Shown here: piece after piece, positions 21,177 to 32,780 of the stretch | Layout of the letters: each line of letters begins with the position of its first letter | Position numbering within the stretch: position 1 is the first letter of the stretch | NCBI GenBank assembly: GCA_020744425.1 | Contig: JAGMUV010000028.1 | Span: 868,001 to 932,000, forward strand | Direction: 5' to 3' | Length of the DNA stretch: 64,000 nt | Origin: Dactylonectria macrodidyma | Lineage: Eukaryota; Ascomycota; Sordariomycetes; Hypocreales; Nectriaceae | Program-made: the position numbers and the translations under genes | The notes under the pieces: generated by a model | What the model was told of the DNA's origin: nothing | What the model saw: the letters and a program-made list of their open reading frames with translations, nothing else | The model's database searches: none

Positions 21177-23972
21177 CTAGACTTTTAAAATAGATAAAAT
21201 GAACGTTTGCATTATCTTTTGAGTCTTCCAATGGTCTTGCAAAACCTCCCTCTAGGCAAGCGCGAGTCGCTTCCATGTAGCGTCTTCCCATGGCTATACC
21301 AAGCTCTGGGACCCTAGTCGCAATAAGTTCACTCCTGAACTGCTCTGGCGATTTGTCTTGGAAACGTGATGACTGTGTGATCTTGGACAGAGTATTCCAC
21401 AACCCGATCTCTAACAAAAGTATTCCAACTGAGTAGTAGTCAAAATCCTCTCTGTAGCGTGCCTGTTGTGTCAAGTACTCCGGATGTTGGTAGTTCCTTA
21501 GTCTAATGTCATCTTCTGGCCCGTAAGTGAAGGAATCCAATCGGTTCTCCCGGCTACCTGCGAACCCTACGATCCGCGGCTCTTTGGCGTATTCGACGTC
21601 CTCGGCTTCCTGCAGCGGAAAGAATAGCACATTCATCGAGTGGAGACTCCGATGCAGCCATCCGACCTTGTGAAATGTGTAGATGCATTGGCAGATATCG
21701 AAGGCCAGCCGAAAGCGGTATTCAAGTACGGGGCGATAACGACCTCTTGGTGCGTTGAGAAGCCTGTGCAAGGTAACCGGTCGAGTTCCCAAAAGCGGGG
21801 GACTGTAGACAACGCCAAAAGCCCGTTGAGTTGGGTCATGGAAGATACCTTTGCAATGTAAACTGCCCGGGATCTGTGCGGTACTCTCGGCATGAAGCAA
21901 GCCAATCACAGTTGATATCCGGCGACGGAGCTCCATTCCGATATCCTCGTCGGCCCACGATTCTTTGTATCTCAACCACTCCACAAGAACACGCTCAGAG
22001 GTCGGCGCCAGCAATGCCAAGCTATGAATGTCGAGATCTTCCTCTGGAGTGATGTATTTGTGGTCAAGAACAAGCTCCTCTTGCTCAATCAGGCGGCCCG
22101 TCTCAGCGAGGGCAGTGAGACGCTTAACAGCCAGCAAGACTCCAATGTCTTCATTGCCTGCCTCAATCATCGCCCTCGACAGTCTGTCCAACTGTTCCGC
22201 ATCACCCTTTTCTAGAATGTGTCTAACCAGCTGCTCCTTAGCAACAGAGCGGTAGTGTTGCGGTAGCGCCTCCACTAGCCTCGCGTGCTCATATCGGAGA
22301 AGGGACTGCTTTCGGTGCTCGACGCCGGCTTCGATGATTCGGTGCATCTCGTTCAGCGCCTCAACTATCTTGGGGAAGTCAAACCTGGGGCTTTCTAGTT
22401 CGACCCTGTTGCTGTTGTCGAGCGATTGACTGAAAGCGAACAGCCAGCTTTCGAAGCGCATCTTGTCTAGCACCCGTTCAATGCTTGGGCAGGTCATACA
22501 TAAACTGTCCAGTGATGGGCTGATGCGGCTGGCGAGAGATAGGATCGATATGCCACGAAGAGCCGTCAAGACCTGTGCCGAACGCGGACGTTTGCTGGGG
22601 TCGATGGATAACATCTCTAGGATTAAATCAACTAGTCGTGCACCGAATGGCTCTCTTTTTGCTCGTAAGTTGTCCAGCCAGAGAAGAGCCTCAGAATTTG
22701 GAGTTTCAGGGCCTTTGTGGAAACGAAACCATTCGATTTCAGGCGTCACCTGAACTTTTCTCTTGTCGCGGAACTGCTTGACCCCAGTAGGACCGAGCAC
22801 CATATACGTCAACACTTCCGAGAGAATGCAGCCGAAGGACCATATGTCACTCGGCCGGCTGATCTTTTCCGAATTGACGTGGCCATTGCGTAGGACTTGG
22901 CTCTCGGGAGCAATGTACGAGCCGCGTACGTCCTTAAACGTGGTTAAAGAATCTTCTTCCGCGTTCCTGAAAGTGGATAGGCCAAAATCGGCCAACAAGA
23001 AGGTCTCCCCATGGATCAAGATGTTCCGAGGCGCGAGGTCGTGGTGGCATCCAGAAAGGCTGAGATCCATTGCTTTCGATGTGAAGTTGTGCATAGCGTC
23101 AATCGCCGAGGCTAGGCCCGTGAGCGCCAGCAGAAGTTGCGACCCCGTTGGCCCCCTCATGCCCTGATGCCCGTTGAGTAAATCCGCAAGCGACCCACCC
23201 TCCGCAACCGCAAAAATAAGATTGCATCTCTTCCGGTAAATATAGGAGCAGTACAGTTGAATAATGTTTGGATGCGTCAAGTGCGTAAGGAGGGAGAGGT
23301 TTTCCAGTTCCTTTTGAAACACAGCCATATCATCATTTCGTCCGCATTCGATTTGTTTTCTAATCACCTGAATAATAATAGTAGGGTCAGCAAGGCCACA
23401 ACTCGGACATCCCACGTATCTCAGCTTACCGTATGTTTGTCCAAAGGCAACCGATGGCATTGTGGATGGAGTTCGATCTTCCAAGCTGTTCCCATCGAGC
23501 CTCGTCCTGCAGGCTCCTCATGAAGAAAGGGGAGTATGACATTCGTGTCAAGATTGCGAGAAATCATGTTTTGGTGCAGAATAGGGACCGCAAACTCCCA
23601 CTGCTTTTCAAGAAAACGCTTGATTGTAGGGCTTACTTCATCTTCCTCAAAGACCTGCTTCAGTATCTCTGAGGTATAGGGCAAACGATGGTCAGGATGA
23701 GAGTGTTGGAGTAAGTCATGTCTGAAGAAGCCAGCTATCGCTCCGCCACGGTCGATGGAGACCAAGATCGCGAAACATTTTCGAGCACCCTGCATGATTC
23801 CATCTGTCAAATCTCTGACCTCATGGGCTGGAACATCAAGGCTTCTTAAAGAAAGCTTGACAGCCGACTCGGTGACGATTTGGAACAAGTCGGCCTCCGG
23901 AATGAAGTATCGACCCTCAGAGTTGCGGTTTGCAAAACGAAGCATCTCTATACGCTCCTGTAGCTCCGCCAT
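21148..23972 (-). CDS. Protein kinase with C-terminal pseudokinase-like domain
   Basis: Exon 1 (23972-23430) and exon 2 (23367-21148) flank a 62-nt intron (gtaagc...ttattcag), giving 920 residues. A fungal N-terminal region of unknown role (about 1-145, ARKCFAILVSIDRGG) precedes a kinase domain. That domain has a glycine loop GRGSMG at 156-161, HHDLAPRNIL with the catalytic Asp at 291, DFG at 308-310 and IAPES near 330. A helical middle follows. Residues from about 660 to 900 resemble a second kinase fold whose catalytic motifs are altered (LHRSLHSMNVLFF for HRD...N, VGFAGSREN for DFG), so it is likely a pseudokinase. The arrangement resembles kinases linked to fungal non-self response. Its stop codon lies only about 17 bp from the NLR breakpoint, and its 3' flank is NLR sequence in antisense. 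The 57-residue gene lies 137 bp upstream on the same strand. Confidence 0.85.
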
Positions 23973-24109
23973 ACCTCAGATTTTGCCGACCCGGCGAAGT
24001 GGTAGAAACAGAAGACTGTAACTACATCGTTAGTATGGAATGCTAGGTTGAATGAGTAGTTTATTGGATGTAAGCGAATAGGACTACTCACAGTGGTCAC
24101 GCATTCGGC

Positions 24110-24388
24110 TTATTGAGCCTGGATTGACTTGATCTCGCTCTGATTTATCTTAGTATTCTTCATTTGAGCTGAATATACAATACTGACCTCTGTTAGAAGC
24201 TCTGGAACGTTGATCTCGTAGCTTTCATCTGCTTCCTGAATGAAACAAGATTTAGGGCCGGGAACTCCGCGTTGTATGCACACTCTGCCTACCTGTATCT
24301 TAAACTTGCCGGCTCCGAATTTCGTCTCAAGTAGGTTGCGAAGATCATTCAGTTTAATATAGCGATTCGATATTGACTGACTTGCCAT
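24110..24388 (-). CDS. 57-residue three-exon microprotein
   Basis: Exons 24388-24293, 24235-24188 and 24139-24110 join in phase 0 to a 57-residue protein (MASQSISNRYIKLNDLRNLL..., NVPELLTE|SEIKSIQAQ). The introns are 57 nt and 48 nt with clean borders (gtaggc...cattcag; gtcagt...aaatcag). Both introns are open in frame, so the unspliced sequence also reads as a longer protein. I recall similar short proteins in other ascomycetes but know no function. No signal peptide or membrane segment is visible. An upstream in-frame ATG at 24472 would add 28 residues. It lies immediately upstream of, and in the same direction as, the kinase gene, and is divergent from the CorA-like gene. Confidence 0.6.
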   Translation of the reverse strand: MASQSISNRYIKLNDLRNLLETKFGAGKFKIQVGRVCIQRGVPGPKSCFIQEADESYEINVPELLTEVSIVYSAQMKNTKINQSEIKSIQAQ

Positions 24389-25063
24389 TTTGCGAGGCTC
24401 CAGAGGGTGGAGATGAGATGAGGATGGAGAGGAAAGAGTTTTCTTTACCGCAGGCTTTTCTTTTTCGAGCATGTGAATGCTGGGCGCCGCAGCCTGAGAC
24501 AGTCTGAAAAGTGGGGGATGCTAATATGCCGGGCATTTCCTTGGCTAACAGCCGCCAATGACCTGGCTGCACGTCGCCGACTTTGCCATGTTTTCTGACT
24601 CACCAGTGCATTGCGGTATTTTTTTTTAAGCGACTTGTGATTCGCCTGTATGCAAGCCCCATCATATGATTCTCGTATTGTTATTTCTAACTGCACTTTT
24701 TGTTCTTCTTTTGGAGAGCGAGGGAAGAAAGATGAAAGAGTTACAAAAGCACTGATAGATGTACTCCCCCTCCCCCAGCACAGTATAGTGCGTAACACAA
24801 TCGCAGATTTTACGTAATGCTGCCTGATATTTACGTATCAGAAATGTTATATTGTAGGCAAGGAGGGTGATGGAGTGAAGGTGGCTGAGCACCACGCGGT
24901 GGCACAGCATGATAACATAGCCTCCGAAAAGAGGAGCTCAGCCTCCCTTGCCACTCTCAACAAACATGCCCCCAATCTTTCAAGCTTTATTTAGAAGTCT
25001 TTCTCGCAGGAGGCGTTTGGTTTCAAGTTATTTGGCTGACTTGTACCTTTGTTCAACAATCTT
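24389..25063. promoter_or_regulatory. Shared upstream region of divergent genes
   Basis: This gap separates the minus-strand microprotein gene from the plus-strand CorA-like gene and must hold both promoters. No specific regulatory site could be identified. Frames in it are short and unremarkable. Confidence 0.35.
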
Positions 25064-26910
25064 ATGATGCATAATTTCGCCTGCGAGGATAGACCTTCCC
25101 TCGGGGAGAGGTATCCTTTAGACACGGATTGCTACGCGCCGATTGGAGAGGATCGAAACTTGTGTAACCAGCGGCTGAACGAAGACTCATCGGAGCTCTT
25201 CCAGATTGCCCAAGGCGGTGTTGATGTCCTATGGTCAATCGAGAATGATGGTAGAGCCTCCGACCCGTCAATGATCAACAACGCCTAACCTAGACAGCAG
25301 AGTCTCAAAAATTGTCTTCTCACCGAGAGTTTCTCGCAAGTGAGGTGGTCGGAAAGCATGGAATTCAACAGGTAACGCCAAGGAGTTCGTACTTTGAGTG
25401 AATTCGGATTCTCATTTGACAACAGTATGTGCAGGGGCACAAATATAGGCACTTGATATTGTGAGTCCTCCAAGTGGTTAAAATCACAAACATGGGCACG
25501 CATAGTGCTGACCGCGGCTCACTATACACAGTATCATCCAACCAGTTTTCTCATGGAGTCACTTATCCATCACCGAACCCGCATTCCGGAAATTGCTGGC
25601 TGGCCTAAAGATCTTCACCCCATTCCTACGCGTTGTCCATGCTTTTGGTAAGAAGACAAACGACAAACAGCGAGCAAGAGATTCAGCATACCACCGTGTC
25701 CAAACGCCTTCTGCCTACGGTTTGTTTGACCTTAATGATTCCTTCATGGCCGGATGTTGACATTCCAGGGGGTAGAATTCTGCTACAATATTCGCTACTT
25801 CGAACTTAACGGACGAGGACGCGGCAACCCATGGTCCCTTCGACAGACTGGCGTCTATCAAAGGTGCCTGTCCAATCAGCAATCTGCATGGCTTTTGCTC
25901 ACTTATTCGAGCTACATCGTTGACCGTTTATCAGCTGCACTTGGAGAAGAGAGCAGCTCGACTTGCGAACCTTGTGAAGCGTCGTCGCTCCTACTTCATT
26001 TCTTCATCCTATCCGCAGCGACAAGGAGTTGGGGCCAATATATCGAAGATATGCGCCGAAGGGTAATGCTCTTCGTAGGTTGCGAATTTCCCGCTCTAAA
26101 AATTACGTTGACTAAACAAGAATCAGGAAGAGAAAGCATACTCATCGCGCGTTGATAAGATATATCTAGACGACTATGAGCTTCTGTTCTCAGACATCCA
26201 AAAGATGGTGTCGCTCGGCGGCACTCTTGCTATTACAAGGACTGTTATCACAGGCCAAAGAGACACGATCTCTAAATGCGGTGACTTGCATGCAGAACTA
26301 CACAAACGAGGGCCAAGGCGATGTGGCTGCGATACAGCAAACGCACTAGGATTGTTGAAGGCTGATCTCCACCATTACAATGGAGCCATAGTGGATTTGA
26401 CGCAGGCAACTACGAAGATTACGCAATTGGTAAGCTCGCCCTAGGTCTTATCTTTAGCGGGGGTTTGTTGCTAATTCATAGGAGCTCTCCGCAATACTGG
26501 CAACTCGAGCGAACGACAAGTCGCAGATTACCATAGCTACGATTGAGACCGGTATCGCTGGACTCCAGCTGCAATCCAGGCAGACTAGCCAAGATACAGC
26601 TAGTTCGCTACAAATCACAACCCAAGGGCACAAAGATGCTATTATTATCAAGACCCTCGCTCAAATAGCAACCATGTTTCTTCCAGCGTCTCTTATAGCC
26701 GTAAGTATATAACCAAGGTATAATTAGATGGCCAGCTAACATGTATAGTCTCTTTTCAGTTCGACAATATTCGGCAGTTCTAGTAACCGCACTTCAGCTG
26801 TTATCTTATACTTTGCAATCACTCTCCCGCTCTTGCTGGTCACCTTATTGTTCTTGATTTTTCTCGAGAAGGGCTGGTCAGTAGGCAGATGGTTTCGACA
26901 GTTCCTTTAA
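25064..26910 (+). pseudogene. CorA-like fungal membrane protein, damaged
   Basis: Spliced plus-strand blocks match a fungal family related to CorA Mg2+ transporters: DTDCYAPIGEDRNLCNQRL near 25120, SWSHLSITEPAFRKLL near 25555, CYNIRYFELNGRGRG near 25790 and PWSLRQTGVYQ. The C-terminal half is well ordered, with introns at 26075-26126, 26430-26481 and 26701-26748. It ends with two membrane segments (IATMFLPASLIASLFSS and LYFAITLPLLLVTLLFLIFL) in the CorA arrangement. The N-terminal half is damaged: a TAA follows SMINNA at about 25286, and exon phases do not agree at the junctions near 25370 and 25730. The usual CorA GMN signature was not found, so ion transport is uncertain even for an intact relative. 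Such proteins often occur with kinases or NLRs in fungi, as here. Confidence 0.6.
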
Positions 26911-28862
26911 AATACTTCGAACACCCGTTAAGTTGCCAAGGCAAGAGACTTAACGGCTGAATATCCAGCCCGAAGGGTAAATATCGTATATCTGCAATTC
27001 AACTCTCCTGGGAGGATCCCCTAGAGCCCCCCTATCTCTTGCGGCGGGTAACCAGCTGTTAAACCGCTTGAAACCTGTAGTAAGGAAGTTTGTTCCATCT
27101 CACGCTTCCTGACACACCCAATCTAACTATATACTGTCTGTCAAACCTCCCCTTTCCCTGTAGCTTATAGGAAAACGTCGGTCATTGTGATCTCTGGTAT
27201 GGCTGTGATCTCTGAATCGCCGAAACGCCTGACTAGTGAGGGCCTTCCTGATCGTCGCCATACGTGCTAGACACCACAGGTGTTCTTCGCAGGTACTCTG
27301 TCTGCGGTTCGCTCGCGCCTCACTAAAACTGGTAGGCTGTCTATACTGAGCCTGTTCGACCTGCCTGGTCGGCTTTGCGCCTCCCCCCTCCCCCGTACGT
27401 CGATTCCGCGACATGCGGTTGGCTCACACTGACCTCGAGTAGCTGGTAGTAAGGCCTTTCGTGTACCTCGGGAGCTCGGCAGCGTAAAGGCTACAGCTTG
27501 GTCGATAAACGTTCTCCTGCGGTTCATGTGCGCTGTCTGGCCTGCACCAGCCTAGAGATACAAGCAAATGACTTGGCTATAGCCACCAGTGGCAACACCA
27601 AGCGCGTGAGTGCGCTTTACAGTTCGCGCGCGGCTTGAATGACAATTCGTTCAGCCTTGGGATTTGCCTAGGCTTGCACAAGGATCAAGCGTCGCCTGTT
27701 TGGTTCCGCCGAATTTGCAGCCATTTTTTACGGCCTTTGCACAATCAGGGGGTCATCACACTCACGACGCATGCAGTTTGTCGCATCACCAGCTCAGACA
27801 TATGTACAATAAGCAGTGAGTGGTCGGCTGTCGTGGTGGCGGCGGCTGTGCCTGTACAGAAGAGGAAGAGTGGACTGGTGCGGCTGAGTATTTTAAACGC
27901 CTGCTGACATGCATTAGGTTGAATTCGCGCCGTGGCGTTCTTGGGGTCGTCGGGTTGAGATTGCCCCGAGTTTCAACGACAGTTGGGCACGGCTGCAGAT
28001 CGACCTTTTGGCCTAAGTGGCTGGAGCTTAGGTCCTTTCCGTATCAGTCATGCAGGCATGATGACCTGCTAGTCTAGAGAAGTTCTCCAGTTTGCACTAC
28101 GATGAGAGGGGAGAGAGAAGACTCATAGCGGGGTGGGATTGCATTGTGTATCCCGGTCTATGCGCAGGTAGTAGCTGAATCATCGAGAAATGGTCAAGGA
28201 GAGGCAGCGCGTGCGACGATCGCATCGATTTCCAAGGGATAAACCTGGTCGTGAGTAGCTAAGTGTCGGAGCCGCCAGTACCTACAGGCACAGCCGCCGC
28301 CACGAGGGGCAACTCCTAGCAGGCGACCACTCAGCGAACTCCAAACAAGTCCTGTGGCTGCTAACTTTAATAGAAGGTCAGGATTTGACACATATTATGG
28401 CGGTGGCAGGGCGCGTATGCGTCTGGTTCTTTGGTACGATACCGGCACTAGCCTGCTCTATCCCGGTCCTTGCGAGCGCTCGCCCAAGTGAGAAATCTGA
28501 AGCTCCTTTATGATTGGCAGCAATATGCTTACTGGCCATTGAAGCACAGTCAAGTTAGACATTCTGCTATGGCGTGACTTGAGGTTCCTGGCAAGACGCC
28601 TGGTGCTGGTGCAGGGCTGTAGGCTGAAGGGCAAGTGTAGAATTTGCTGCTAGCAGTCTTACGTTACGTGTACCATCTGCATGTCTGCCTAAAGTGCATT
28701 TTATGCCCAAGTCTTATTCAGGTTGAACACTGGTCGTATGTAAAAACTCTTCTGCGGCTTGAGATGTTGCAATCTTACCTGTCTTCAAAATTATTTCTTT
28801 TCACCAGCGCCCATCTAGCCCCAAGATCCATCACTGCCTACTTCACACCAACGATTGCGACC
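26911..28862. other. Intergenic, no supported gene
   Basis: Frames are short and without domains. One imperfect inverted repeat is visible: gtggcggcggctgtgcctgtac near 27835 and its reverse complement near 28276, with flanking gagtggtcg words also inverted. The phrase tatcccggtc occurs at about 28149 and 28460. These may be remnants of a small repeat. The last 150 bp are probably the leader of the kinase-TPR gene. Confidence 0.4.
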
Positions 28863-31800
28863 ATGCCAACCTCCGAGTGCTATCCATCCTTCTACTGGTC
28901 CCATTGGCGATCTTCTTCGGGTGCAGAGGTGCATCGAGAGGAGACAGAGCCTGGTAGATTCAATTTTCTGTCCTTCCTCGCCACAGCCCAAGCCTTGCAA
29001 GTTGAATTTTTACCCCTTACCTGGGATGCAGGGCGCGGGCTTGTGGGCACTGGTGCGACCTCTCGAATTCATCAGTCTCTTGTAGACCTCGACACAAGCC
29101 TTGCTTTCAAAACCTATCACAAGCAAACCAGGACTGAGGAGCAGGTTTTCCGGACCATTATCAACGAAATCACCGTGCTGAGCCAAACTTCCGTGCGCGA
29201 GCACGCCAACATTGCTCAACTACAGGGAATCTGCTGGGACATCTCTCCTCGCGACGACAAACCATGGCCTGTTTTAGTTTTCCAGAAGTCTCATTTTGGA
29301 GACTTGGATCACTTCGCAAGACATGGCGGAAGAGATATGAGGCCCGAAGAGCGACTTAGTCTTTGCTTAGATGTTGGGAGAGCGATCATGGATATGCACG
29401 CTAATTGTAAGTAAGCCACATCTTCCGGGAAGGATATCGGGACTAAAACATCCACAGCGATTGTCCATGGAGATATCAAGCCGGAAAATGTTCTCATCTT
29501 CAAAGGAAACCCAGAAAAATACTGTGCAAAAGTGATTGATTTTGGATACTCAGCCCGGTACACTGACGGCACTAGCCGGCTTACACTCTCAGGAACAGAG
29601 CTTTGGAACGCCCCAGAGCACGGCAGTCGCGCTCACCAATGGACACTATCACAGGCCATAAAGGCAGACTTGTTCTCCTTTGGCATGTTATGTTTCTGGC
29701 TCTTATTTGAGCCTTCTCTATCGGGAACAACACTACCTCCGTATTTTCAAAAGGTAGATGTTGATAGTTCCAGGCTAGCAGAAGAAGAACTGCGCAGGGC
29801 GAAGGCAGAGCTTCGGGCATATGCTCAAAAGCTCTTGACATCAGTGACGACCTTAGAGACCTTAGGGCAAGACAAGAAGATTGTGTTAGAAAAATTCTTC
29901 AACTCGAGCTTGAGCCCGAACCCTGGGGAGCGAGAAATGAGTCTCTCGACGCTCCTAGAAGAGTTGGATCCACAAAGGTGAGACAGGCATCTATATTAAT
30001 TTCAGAAGCTAACAACATAAAAGAACATCACCTCAGAAAGTAGTTTTGGCGAACATCGATTGTAATGTACGAAGCAGTGATTTCAAGGTAGTAGTCTTTT
30101 AGCACCATTAGAAATCATATCTAACAGTAGACAGATTGAAAATTCAATTTATGACTTCTACCGCAGCGACTATCGAGTGCGGTCATACGTTGCTCGATGT
30201 CTCTTGGAGAAACAATCTCAATCAGCATCTATCGCTATCCAAGCAGCCTTTTGTTACTACATTGGCTTCGGCGTGATGAGAGACAAAGCCGAGACCATGA
30301 AGATTTTGGGCCGATGTGGGGAGAAGATCCAAGCCGTCCAAGATATCGTTTTAGGGGTAAACTTGACACCTAACACATTACGAGCTTCTTTAATATCTAA
30401 GCTAGCAGATATGGGGCACGTTTCTTGGTCAAACTTCTCATATATTTACCTCAACCAGCAAAGGCTAGATGAAGCGCAGGTACAACTGACACGTGAGAAG
30501 GATGATTTAATTATCACCTGTGGCGTTGATCATTTCCTGACAGATTTATCAAGAGGAATGCTTGCGAGGATTTATGAAATTCAAGGCCAGTGGGGGGAGG
30601 CAGAGAAGCTAGAGGTGCAAGTAATGGAGACGAGCAAGACGAAACTCGGATCTGATCATCCTTCTACGCTGACCAGCATGGCCAATCTTGCATCAACACT
30701 TTGGAGCCAGGGCCGATGGGAGGAGGCAGAGAAGCTAGAGGTGCAAGTAATGGAGACTCGCAAGACGAAACTCGGATCTGATCATCCAGATACGCTAACC
30801 AGCATGGCCAATCTTGCATCAACACTTTCGAGCCAGGGCCGATGGGAGGAGGCAGAGAAGCTAGAGGTGCAAGTAATGGAGACGAGCAAGACGAAACTCG
30901 GATCTGATCATCCTTCTACGCTAACCAGCATAGCCAATCTTGCATCAACATATAGGAACCAGGGCCGATGGGAGGAGGCAGAGAAGCTAGAGATGCAAGT
31001 AATGGAGACGAGCAAGACGAAACTCGGATCTGATCATCCTTCTACGCTAACCAGCATAGCCAATCTTGCATCAACATATAGGAACCAGGGCCGATGGGAG
31101 GAGGCAGAGAAGCTAGAGGTGCAAGTAATAGAGACGAGCAAGACGAAACTCGGATCTGATCATCCAGATACGCTAAGCAGCATGGCCAATCTTGCATCAA
31201 CATACAGGAGCCAGGGCCGACGGGAGGAGGCAGAGAAGCTAGAGGTGCAAGTAATGGAGACGAGCAAGACGAAACTCGGATCTGATCATCCAGATACGCT
31301 AAGCAGCATGGCCAATCTTGCATCAACACTTTGGAGCCAGGGCCGATGGGAGGAGGCAGAGAGGCTAGAGGTGCAAGTGATGGAGACGAGCAAGACGAAA
31401 CTCGGATCTGATCATCCTTCTACACTGACCAGCATGGCCAATCTTGCATCAACATACAGGAACCAGGGCCGATGGGAGGAGGCAGAGAAGCTAGAGGTGC
31501 AAGTGATGGAGACTCGCAAGACGAAACTCAGACCTGATCATCCTTCTACGCTAACTAGCATGGCCAATCTTGCATCAATATATAGGAACCAGGGCCGATG
31601 GGAGGAGGCAGAGAAGCTAGATGTGCAAGTAATGGAGACGAGCAAGACGAAACTCGGATCTGATCATCCAGATACGCTGACCAGTATGGCCAATCTTGCA
31701 TCAACATACAGGAACCAGGGCCGATGGGAGGAGGCAGAGAAGCTAGATGTGCAAGTGATGGAGACGAGCAAGACGAAACTCGGATCTGATCATCCAGATA

Positions 31801-32780
31801 CGCTGACCAGCATGGCCAATCTTGCATCAACATACAGGAACCAGGGCCGATGGGAGGAGGCAGAGAAGCTAGAGGTGCAAGTGATGGAGACGAGCAAGAC
31901 GAAACTCGGATCTGATCATCCAGATACGCTGACCAGCATGGCCAATCTTGCATCAACATATAGGAACAAGGGCCGATGGGAGGAGGCAGAGAAGCTAGAG
32001 ATGCAAGTGATGGAGACGAGCAAGACGAAACTCGGATCTGATCATCCTTCTACACTGACCAGCATGGCCAATCTTGCATCAACACTTTGGAACCAGGGCC
32101 GATGGGAGGAGGCAGAGAAGCTAGAGGTGCAAGTAATGGAGACTCGCAAGACGAAACTCGGACATGATCATCCTTCTACGCTGACCAGCATGGCCAATCT
32201 TGCATCAACACTTTGGAGCCAGGGCCGATGGGAGGAGACAGAGAAGCTAGAGGTGCAAGTGATGGAGACTCGTAAGACGAAACTCGGATCTGATCATCCA
32301 GATACGCTAAGCAGCATGGCCAATCTTGCATCAACACTTTCGAGCCAGGGCCGATGGGAGGAGGCAGAGAAGCTAGAGATGCAAGTGATGGAGACGAGCA
32401 AGACGAAACTCGGATCTGATCATCCTTCTACGCTGACCAGCATGGCCAATCTTGCATCAACACTTTGGAGCCAGGGCCGATGGGAGGAGGCAGAGAAGCT
32501 AGAGGTGGAAGTAGTGGAGACTCGCAAGACGAAACTCGGATCTGATCATCCTTCTACGCTGACCAGCATGGCCAATCTGGCTTTTACTTGGAAGGAGCAA
32601 GGCCGACATGATGATAGCTTAGCGTTGATGGAGGCCTGTGCTAAAGCTCGGAATCAGATATTGGGCTCTGCGCATCCAGACACAATATCATCTGTATCTA
32701 CGATAGAGGACTGGCTCGCGGATCTTTCGAGCCTCGCTGGAACCACGACACCGGACCGCTGCCCCGCACGGTCTAGCTAA
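28863..32780 (+). CDS. Protein kinase fused to near-identical TPR array
   Basis: Four exons (28863-29406, 29458-29977, 30024-30087, 30135-32780) join in frame to 1257 residues. The kinase domain (about 55-345) keeps the active-site set: Lys in LAFKTYHK (83), HGDIKPEN with Asp187, DFG at 209-211 and NAPE near 232. A helical linker (about 377-528) with an RSYVARCLLE block follows. From residue 529 there are 16 repeats of 42 residues of the kinesin-light-chain TPR type (WEEAEKLEVQVMET...) plus a degenerate 17th. The repeats are almost identical in DNA as well, with variation at a few recurrent positions. This matches the design of fungal non-self receptors, where a signalling kinase replaces the NLR core. 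The ATG at 28863 has a good context (gcgaccATG); 28764 is an in-frame alternative. No damage is seen. Confidence 0.85.
30591..32606 (+). repeat. 16 tandem 126-bp TPR-coding units
   Basis: Sixteen units of exactly 126 bp run head to tail inside exon 4. Most differ at only a few bases. Differences concentrate in the codons for repeat positions 15 (Ser/Arg), 25 (Ser/Asp), 28 (Thr/Ser) and 36-38 (LWS, LSS, YRN, YRS, LWN). Units 9 and 10 are identical in protein. This indicates recent expansion or gene conversion. Confidence 0.9.

Noticed and set aside
25640..25690. 39-nt intron gtaaga...ttcag in the CorA-like gene
   Set aside because: The sequence reads through as the conserved FGKKTNDKQRARD segment and would be unusually short for an intron.
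31042..31959. Long minus-strand frames with repeated LMQDWPCW... peptides
   Set aside because: They are the antisense of the 126-bp TPR repeats; the periodicity follows entirely from the coding strand.
30591..32606. CRISPR-like array
   Set aside because: The repeats are contiguous coding units without unique spacers, in a eukaryotic genome.
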